From the NCBI GenBank assembly GCA_050330955.1, contig JBHJHJ010000148.1, positions 1 through 27,208 on the forward strand: a DNA stretch of 27,208 bases, written 5' to 3'. The notes beneath the pieces are model-generated. The model was not told the origin of the DNA and did not search any database. It saw nothing but the letters and a program-made list of their open reading frames with translations. This document shows, in pieces, positions 22,013 through 27,208 of the stretch (its first letter is position 1; each line of letters starts with the position of its first letter). Source of the stretch: JBCCAG01 sp050330955 (GTDB lineage: Bacteria; Cyanobacteriota; Cyanobacteriia; CAKZMO01). Both the position numbers and the translations under genes were made by a program.

Positions 22013-24229
22013 CTATCGTACAAGCAGACCCGCCCGCTGCCTATCCTCCCCGCGACTTGTCGCGGTCTCTGGGGAGAGCGGGGTGACCCTCACAGCGCAG
22101 GCTTTCAGCTCGGGCTGCAGTGAAATGGGACAGACTTCGGGGTGGGTGAGAGCGTTCGCTTCAGCGTCGTCGGCCCAGAGAAAACCCCAGTGCATGGGCA
22201 CAAACAGGGTGCCGGGGGCGATCGCTTTAGTCACCTTTGCCTTCAGCCGCGTCAGGCCGCGCTGCGATCTCACCTCCACCATCTGGCCATTCTCGACGGT
22301 GAGCCGCTGGGCGTCGCGGGGGTGAATTTCTAGGAAGGGTTCGGGGTGCATGTTAGCGGTCTTCACAATGCGACCCGTGCGAGTTTGGGTGTGCCAGTGG
22401 CCGTAGAGCCGTCCGGTGGTCAGCACCATTGGATACTCGGGGGTGGGGGGCTCGGCAAGCCCGTTGGCGTGGAAGGCGCTGAACCGAGCCCGGCCATCGG
22501 GGGTGTGGAAGCGGAAGTCGGTATAGAGCCGCTTCGCGTGGGGTTCGGTCGGCTGGATGCCGCCAGGCGCCTCAGCCGGACAGGGCCACTGCATCGGCCC
22601 TTCGCGCTGCAGCCGCTCGTGGCTGAGGGCGGTCATGTCACAGGGGCGCCCTTCCGTAAGCTGCACGAACTCGTTGTAGACCTGGGCTGAGTTCTCAAAG
22701 GCGAACTGAGCCTCGAACCCCAGCCGTCGCCCTACCTCCGCGAAGATTTCCCAGTCGGGGCGGGCCACGCCAGGGGCAGGCCGGAATGCGGGACAAAGGG
22801 TTACCACCCGCTCTGAATTGGTCATGGCCCCTGTCTTCTCGCTCCACTGGCTCGCCGGCAGCAGCAGGTGGGCGTAGTGGGCAGTCTCAGTGGGATAGTA
22901 GGCGTCCTGGCAAACGGTGAAGGGGGATTTCATCAGGGCGGCCTTGGTGCGTTCTAGGTCTGGCATGCTTACCGCCGGGTTCGTGGCCGCCACCCAAAAC
23001 ACCCCGACTTTATTCTGCTCCAGGGCACGAATCATGTCCCAAGCGGCCAGCCCCGGCTGCGGAGAAATCTGCCCCTCCGGCAGGGCCCAAAGCTGCTCCA
23101 CCTGGCGGCGGTGCTCAGGATTCTTTACCAGGCGGTATCCTGGCAAAATGTGGGCCAGTCCCCCTGCTTCTCTCCCTCCCATGGCGTTAGGCTGGCCGGT
23201 CAAGGAAAATGGCCCCGCCCCCGGCTTGCCGATGTTACTGGTCATTAGGTGCAGGTTGATCAAGTTGCGCACCTTGGCCGTCCCCTCAGAGGACTGGTTG
23301 ATGCCCATGGACCACAGCGAGAGGACGCGATCGCTCTCAGCCCAGTAGCGGGCGGCTTGCTCTAGATCTTTCACTTCAATGCCGCATTCTTGGGCGACGC
23401 GCTCGGGCGGGTAGTGCTGGGCTACTTCTACGAAGTCCGTGTAGCCCGTGGTGCACTCATCGATCAGCAGGGAGTCGATAGCGTTCCAGCGAATCAGCAG
23501 GTGGGCGATGCCGTTGAGCAAATAGAGGTCGCTGCCGGGGCGAATGGCCAAGTGTAGGTCCGCCGACTTGGCGGTCAGGGTTTCTCGGGGGTCCACCACT
23601 ACCATTTTCACGTGGCGGTTGCGGCGATGATATTTCTGTAGCCGGTTGAAAATAATCGGGTGGCATTCGGCGGTGTTGGTGCCGATCAAAAAGGCACAGT
23701 CGGTTTTCTCCAAGTCGTCGTAGCAGCAGGGCGGGCCATCGGCGCCAAAGCTTTGGATGTAGCCCGCTACGGCAGAGGACATGCACAGGCGGGAGTTAGC
23801 GTCAAAATTGTTGGTTTGCAGGCAGCCCTTCAGCAGCTTTTGCGCCAGGTAGTAATCTTCAGTTTGAAACTGCCCCGACCCATACATGCAGACGCCCTCC
23901 GGGCCCTGGTGTTTTAGGGTAAGGCGCAACTGGTTAACCAGACGGTCCATGGCCTCATCCCAGTTCACCTGGCGAAACGGTTCGCTGAGGCTGTCCCGCA
24001 GCATGGGGTACTTCAGTCGGTCTTTATGGAGAGATTCTGAAACGGTCGCGCCTTTGACGCACACCTGACCCTTGCTGGAGGGGTGGGCGCGATCGCCCCG
24101 CACCTGCCAAATGGGTTGACCATCAGGAGCGCGCAGGGTGGCCTTACCGCCAGGCCGCGCCGGAGGCAGCACTTCTAAACCGCAGCCTACACCGCAGTAA
24201 GGGCAAAGGGTTTTGGATGCGTCCGTCAT
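22013..24229 (-). CDS. narB: Ferredoxin-nitrate reductase
   Basis: Molybdenum enzyme that reduces nitrate to nitrite with reduced ferredoxin; first reductive step of nitrate assimilation, cytoplasmic. The 738-residue protein carries the N-terminal [4Fe-4S] site (Cys9, Cys12, Cys16 in C-P-Y-C-G-V-G-C and Cys57 in G-Q-V-C-V-K-G), MGD-binding segments (G-S-G-Q-F-Q-T-E-D-Y-Y, A-D-L-H-L-A-I-R-P-G-S-D), the probable Mo-ligand Cys in S-R-L-C-M-S-S-A-V, and the C-terminal molydopterin dinucleotide-binding domain (T-G-R-L-Y-G-H-W-H-T-Q-T-R). I chose ATG 24229 because GGAGGA (24235-24240) lies 5 bases upstream; the frame is open to 24262. It is 163 bases downstream of nrtP, with a set of palindromes in the gap, and directly before narM. 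Confidence 0.97.
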   Translation of the reverse strand: MTDASKTLCPYCGVGCGLEVLPPARPGGKATLRAPDGQPIWQVRGDRAHPSSKGQVCVKGATVSESLHKDRLKYPMLRDSLSEPFRQVNWDEAMDRLVNQLRLTLKHQGPEGVCMYGSGQFQTEDYYLAQKLLKGCLQTNNFDANSRLCMSSAVAGYIQSFGADGPPCCYDDLEKTDCAFLIGTNTAECHPIIFNRLQKYHRRNRHVKMVVVDPRETLTAKSADLHLAIRPGSDLYLLNGIAHLLIRWNAIDSLLIDECTTGYTDFVEVAQHYPPERVAQECGIEVKDLEQAARYWAESDRVLSLWSMGINQSSEGTAKVRNLINLHLMTSNIGKPGAGPFSLTGQPNAMGGREAGGLAHILPGYRLVKNPEHRRQVEQLWALPEGQISPQPGLAAWDMIRALEQNKVGVFWVAATNPAVSMPDLERTKAALMKSPFTVCQDAYYPTETAHYAHLLLPASQWSEKTGAMTNSERVVTLCPAFRPAPGVARPDWEIFAEVGRRLGFEAQFAFENSAQVYNEFVQLTEGRPCDMTALSHERLQREGPMQWPCPAEAPGGIQPTEPHAKRLYTDFRFHTPDGRARFSAFHANGLAEPPTPEYPMVLTTGRLYGHWHTQTRTGRIVKTANMHPEPFLEIHPRDAQRLTVENGQMVEVRSQRGLTRLKAKVTKAIAPGTLFVPMHWGFLWADDAEANALTHPEVCPISLQPELKACAVRVTPLSPETATSRGEDRQRAGLLVR

Positions 24230-24256
24230 GGGTGTCCTCCAAAATGCGTGTTGTGG

Positions 24257-24348
24257 GGGCATGAGGCCTCATGCCCTGGTAGATAAGTAGGGTGACATGG
24301 TCGCCATGCCACCGGTATGGGTGTAGGGACATGGCGGCGCCATGTCCC
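24257..24348. repeat. Cluster of REP-like palindromes between nrtP and narB
   Basis: Three dyads in 92 bases: a perfect 20-base palindrome centred on GGCC (24257-24276); GGTG-A-CATGG / CCATG-C-CACC around TCG (24291-24313, one mismatch); and GGGACATGGC / GCCATGTCCC around GGC (24326-24348). The last two share the order GTAGGG, ACATGG, CGCCATG, about 36 bases apart, so they look like diverged copies. Such GTAGGG-linked palindromes resemble dispersed REP-like repeats of filamentous cyanobacteria. Confidence 0.7.
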
Positions 24349-24392
24349 CAACAGGTTATTCATCAAACAGGGAACGTTACTCAGATTGTCAG

Positions 24393-26009
24393 TTAGACAA
24401 TGCGAGCCGACTGGTCTTCGGGTATGGCGGACGGGTGGTGCTCTACTTCACCCTCGTGGAACTCCGCGAAGGAGTCTTTAGGCTCTTCGAGGAAGAAGAT
24501 GCACAGGAAGGCGACGATAACGCCCACGGTGCCTAGCACCTGGAAGAAGCTGGAGTTCACAGCACTCATCACGGCCTCACCGCCATTGGCGGCTGCAGAC
24601 CCATCGGCAAACAGCAGGCGGGTGGTTAGGAACGCGACCGCACCCACGTTGCCATAAGCGCCCACGTTTCCAGCGACCTGCCCAGTGATCCGGCGCTTCA
24701 CCAGCGGCACAATGGCGAAGGTGGATCCCTCAGAAGACTGCACGAAGAAGGAGCAGGCCATGGTCAGCAGCACCGCCAGCGGCAGGGGCCAAGCGCTGTT
24801 CACAGCGCTCATCATTAGGTAACCAATGCCCATCCCCATGGTCAGCACCACCATAGTCCACTTACGGCTGCCCATGCGGTCAGAGATGATACCGCCGCCG
24901 GGACGGGAAACCAGGTTCATGAAGGCGTAGCTGGCTGCAATCAAACCGGCGGTGGCCTTATCCAGGCCAAAGGTGCCCTCGAAGAAGGAGGGCAGCATGG
25001 TTACGACGGCCAGCTCAGATCCGAAGTTAGCGATGTATGTCAGCTCCAGCATGGCCACCTGACGGAAGCGGTAGCGGTCCTCAGCAGGATAGACCTTGCG
25101 CCCTGCCAGCAAATCCTTGTTTACGGTCCAGCAGTTGTAGGCCTGGAAGGCGTAGAGGCCGAGTAGCAGGAGCCAGGCCACGTACATGCCGCCGGTGTTA
25201 AGGAAGTTGACCTTTTGCAGGCGCCACGCCAGCACCATCAAAATGATGGTTAGCGGCGCATTCATCGCCATGAGGAACCAGAAGTCTGACTTGGTGGTCA
25301 CCTCGATGCCGCGAGCGCTCTCAGGCCGCTGATAGACCTTGCCGGGGGGCGTATCGGTGACGTTGAAGTAGTAGAAGATGCCGTATAGCGCTGCAACGAT
25401 GCCGCTGCCGGCGATCGCCGCTCGCCAGTTCAGAATGTCAGTCTGGAAGGGCGGGAAAGCCAAGACGCGGAAGCTCTCAGCCTCGGGGAACTGGAACGCG
25501 CCGGGCAGGAAGGCTAGAGCCAGACCAAACAGCACCATGGTGAAGGCGGAAAACGCGGAGCCGAAGTTGCCCCAGCCGCCGTAGATGCCTTCAGCAGTAC
25601 CCACTTCCTTAGGCGGGAACCACTCGGCGGTCATGCGGATGCCGATGACGAAGCCCGCACCCACGATGCCCATCAGCAGACGACCAATCACAAGTTGGTT
25701 AAAGCTTTGAGCCGTCGCAAAGATTAGGCAAGGGATGGCTGCATACATCAGCAGCACCGAATAGGTTAAGCGGGGACCGTATTTATCCAGCAGCATGCCG
25801 ATAATAATCCGGGCCGGTACCGTCAGCGCGACATTACATAGGCCAATTGTCAGCAGCTGGGGTCTTTCTAGACCAAAGTCTTGGGCGATCGTGGTCGCAA
25901 AAGGCGGGAAGTTAAACCAAACGACAAAGGTGAGGAAGAAGGCAAACCAGGTTAGGTGCAATATTCTGTACCGGCCCTGAGTTGCCTTAGTAAACAACTC
26001 TCCAATCAT
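24393..26009 (-). CDS. nrtP: MFS nitrate/nitrite permease NrtP
   Basis: 538-residue major facilitator of the nitrate/nitrite porter (NNP) family, importing nitrate and nitrite across the plasma membrane. About twelve hydrophobic segments are visible. The NNP signature GGWGNFG is at 144-150, preceded by the conserved G-I-R-M-T-A-E-W-F-P (123-132), and a second glycine-rich NNP signature occurs in G-N-V-G-A-Y-G-N-V-G-A-V. A hydrophilic loop of about 50 residues lies in the middle (D-T-P-P-G-K-V-Y-Q-R-P-E-S). The charged C-terminal tail (about 508-538) is cytoplasmic. ATG 26009 has AGGAG about 11 bases upstream. Use of NrtP in place of the ABC transporter NrtABCD is typical of marine and some other cyanobacteria. 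It lies between nirA and narB. Confidence 0.95.
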   Translation of the reverse strand: MIGELFTKATQGRYRILHLTWFAFFLTFVVWFNFPPFATTIAQDFGLERPQLLTIGLCNVALTVPARIIIGMLLDKYGPRLTYSVLLMYAAIPCLIFATAQSFNQLVIGRLLMGIVGAGFVIGIRMTAEWFPPKEVGTAEGIYGGWGNFGSAFSAFTMVLFGLALAFLPGAFQFPEAESFRVLAFPPFQTDILNWRAAIAGSGIVAALYGIFYYFNVTDTPPGKVYQRPESARGIEVTTKSDFWFLMAMNAPLTIILMVLAWRLQKVNFLNTGGMYVAWLLLLGLYAFQAYNCWTVNKDLLAGRKVYPAEDRYRFRQVAMLELTYIANFGSELAVVTMLPSFFEGTFGLDKATAGLIAASYAFMNLVSRPGGGIISDRMGSRKWTMVVLTMGMGIGYLMMSAVNSAWPLPLAVLLTMACSFFVQSSEGSTFAIVPLVKRRITGQVAGNVGAYGNVGAVAFLTTRLLFADGSAAANGGEAVMSAVNSSFFQVLGTVGVIVAFLCIFFLEEPKDSFAEFHEGEVEHHPSAIPEDQSARIV

Positions 26010-26192
26010 GTCTCGTTACTCTCCTAAAAGTTTAAAACAAACTACTATACTCACAGCCCCTGTAGGATTAGCTCCCAGGGCCTTCTACACACGTCCAGCT
26101 CGCTTAGGCGTGTCCAATGGATAAGGCTAAGCCTCTCCAAAGCTCTTCGGTGCTCAGTCTTGAGTCACCTGCTAGTGAATCAATTCGACGGG

Positions 26193-26327
26193 ACTACAAT
26201 CATCTGCTTCGGCCTGGCGCCGCTACACCGATTGCCTCGCGCCATTACGCCACCTGCTTCGGCCCGGTGCCATTACACCACCTGCTTCGGCCTAGCGCCA
26301 TTACACCACCTGCTTCGGCCTAGCGCC
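26193..26327. repeat. 28-bp tandem repeat overlapping the 3' end of nirA
   Basis: Two identical 28-base units lie at 26272-26299 and 26300-26327 (each beginning ATTACACCACC and ending TAGCGCC). A third unit at 26244-26271 has four changes. A degenerate fourth lies at about 26216-26243, and a partial fifth (TGCTTCGGCCTGGCGCC) at about 26205-26221. The unit at 26300-26327 encodes the end of nirA including its stop codon, so the array is a tandem duplication of that coding end into the spacer before nrtP. Confidence 0.88.
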
Positions 26328-27208
26328 GAATTGCTCCACCAACAAATCTTTCAATACGGGCTTGAGGTCATCACAAGGAATCCCCTTCATGACGCGATCG
26401 CCTAGCTTTGCGTCTTTCCCAACTTTGCCGCCCATGTAAACATCAACCCCTTCAACGGTTTTGCCGTCCTTGCGCACCTTGGTGCCAATGAAGCCAATTT
26501 CAGCCACTTGGGGCTGACCGCAGGAGTTAGGGCAGCCCGTCCAGTGGATGCGCACCGAGTGGGGCAGCTCCAGCTCAGACTCGACTTCTTGGGCCATGGC
26601 AAGCGCCCGGTTCTTGGTTTCGATTAGGGCGAAGTTGCAGAACTGGGCCCCAGTACAAGAGACGAGCGATCGCGTCAGGGGTGCCGGGGCGAGGGTAAAC
26701 TTTTGCAGCAGCGGCTCAGCATACAGCGCCTCTAGGCGGGCATTAGGCACATGGGGAATGATCAGGTTCTGCTCCACCGTCAGGCGAATCTCTCCGCCGC
26801 CGTACACCTCAGCAATGCGGGCCAGGTCAAACATATCCTGGGCATACAGCCGCCCAATGGGCACGTGCAGCCCAACGTAGCTGTAGCCCTCCTGCTGCTG
26901 GGGATAGATGCCGATGTGGTCGCGCTTGTCCCAGTCGATTTCGTCCTCCGGCGCAGCCGTCAGCAGGTCTTGGCCGAGCTGTTCAACCACCGCCGCGCGA
27001 AAGCGCTCCATGCCCCACTCGTCAATCAGCCACATCAGTCGCGCCTTTTGCCGATTGGTGCGGGGACCGTTGTCTCGGTACACTTCTAAGATGGCGCGGC
27101 ACAGGCCTACCACGATTCCTTCCTCAGGGGGCACCCAGGCGTTCAGGGGAATGGCCGCCTCGCAGCGCTTAGCGGAGAAAAAGCCCCCCACCAGCACGTT
27201 GAAGCCCA
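26301..27208 (-). CDS. nirA: Ferredoxin-nitrite reductase, N-terminus outside the window
   Basis: Siroheme and [4Fe-4S] enzyme that reduces nitrite to ammonium with six electrons from ferredoxin. The visible part is the C-terminal ~302 residues; the frame runs off the window end (G-F-N-V-L-V-G-G-F-F-S). It contains the cluster/siroheme cysteines in S-C-T-G-A-Q-F-C and G-C-P-N-S-C (Cx5C then Cx3C), the substrate/siroheme arginine region, and the family pattern Y-S-Y-V-G-L-H-V-P-I-G-R. It is the first gene in the direction of transcription of the nirA-nrtP-narB-narM cluster, so a nitrogen-control (NtcA/NtcB) promoter would be upstream of nirA and is not in view. Its last nine codons and stop codon are the first unit of the 28-bp tandem repeat. 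Confidence 0.96.
   Translation of the reverse strand, partial: GFNVLVGGFFSAKRCEAAIPLNAWVPPEEGIVVGLCRAILEVYRDNGPRTNRQKARLMWLIDEWGMERFRAAVVEQLGQDLLTAAPEDEIDWDKRDHIGIYPQQQEGYSYVGLHVPIGRLYAQDMFDLARIAEVYGGGEIRLTVEQNLIIPHVPNARLEALYAEPLLQKFTLAPAPLTRSLVSCTGAQFCNFALIETKNRALAMAQEVESELELPHSVRIHWTGCPNSCGQPQVAEIGFIGTKVRKDGKTVEGVDVYMGGKVGKDAKLGDRVMKGIPCDDLKPVLKDLLVEQFGARPKQVV

Noticed and set aside
24263..26300. NtcA sites in the nrtP-narB and nirA-nrtP spacers
   Set aside because: No GTA-N8-TAC pattern was found on reading these spacers; candidates such as GTAGGATTAGC lack the second half.
26193..26327. Possible CRISPR array
   Set aside because: The 28-base units are directly adjacent with no spacers, the units degrade progressively, and there are no cas genes.
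26117..26405. + strand open frames through the tandem repeat
   Set aside because: They arise from the repeat and from the antisense of nirA; composition is repeat-derived.
1..27208. Mobile element, prophage, toxin-antitoxin or defence system
   Set aside because: No transposase, integrase, restriction, helicase-nuclease defence or toxin-antitoxin pair recognised; tRNA-Arg has no adjacent integrase or evident direct repeat of its 3' end.

Overview
The window looks like a chromosomal segment of a cyanobacterium. The 8-base palindrome GCGATCGC (HIP1) recurs in genes and spacers. Cyanobacterial marker genes are present: ferredoxin-dependent nitrate reductase and nitrite reductase, NarM, tocopherol cyclase, a PAM68-type photosystem II assembly protein, a CYP38-type cyclophilin and a HetZ-related regulator. 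The fairly GC-rich base composition and the MFS-type nitrate permease NrtP fit a Leptolyngbya/Nodosilinea-like or marine-type lineage. The genus cannot be fixed from the sequence alone. There is no transposase, integrase, phage gene or CRISPR array, so most of the window is ordinary core genome. The unusual material is mainly in the spacers.

Layout. 1-2991: 3' part of sbcC (+), convergent with accB and efp (-). 4343-6542: a lumenal cyclophilin and thiL (+). 6543-7770: a spacer with several hairpins, a probable 64-residue exported peptide gene, a clear intrinsic terminator and one doubtful small ORF. 7771-10920 (+): tocopherol cyclase, tRNA-Arg(CCT), a small conserved-looking ORF, a membrane-anchored PIN/TRAM protein and a small Cys-pair protein. 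10917-12564 (-): exoD and two unrecognised genes. 12565-13291: a long spacer rich in inverted repeats. 13292-15965 (+): a HetZ-related gene and a PilB-like protein with no ATPase core. 16047-20357 (-): a compact run transcribed lexA, spp, ruvA, rpsO, PAM68, aroF, preceded by a good LexA box. 20754-21563 (+): an unrecognised cyanobacterial-type protein. 21547-27208 (-): the nitrate assimilation cluster nirA, nrtP, narB, narM.

How the genes fit together. The last block is a complete nitrate-to-ammonium route: NrtP imports nitrate or nitrite, NarB (helped by NarM) reduces nitrate to nitrite, and NirA reduces nitrite to ammonium, with reduced ferredoxin as electron donor. The lexA block mixes DNA repair (ruvA, lexA) with sucrose synthesis (spp), translation (rpsO), photosystem assembly and the shikimate pathway. 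Its spacing makes partial co-transcription likely.

The most noteworthy signals are: a 28-bp tandem repeat that duplicates the end of nirA including its stop codon; a perfect 15-bp inverted repeat that overlaps the spp Shine-Dalgarno; a group of related REP-like palindromes between nrtP and narB; a hairpin cluster upstream of the HetZ-related gene; and the ATPase-less PilB-like protein beside that gene. I found no clear candidate for a wholly new multi-gene system.
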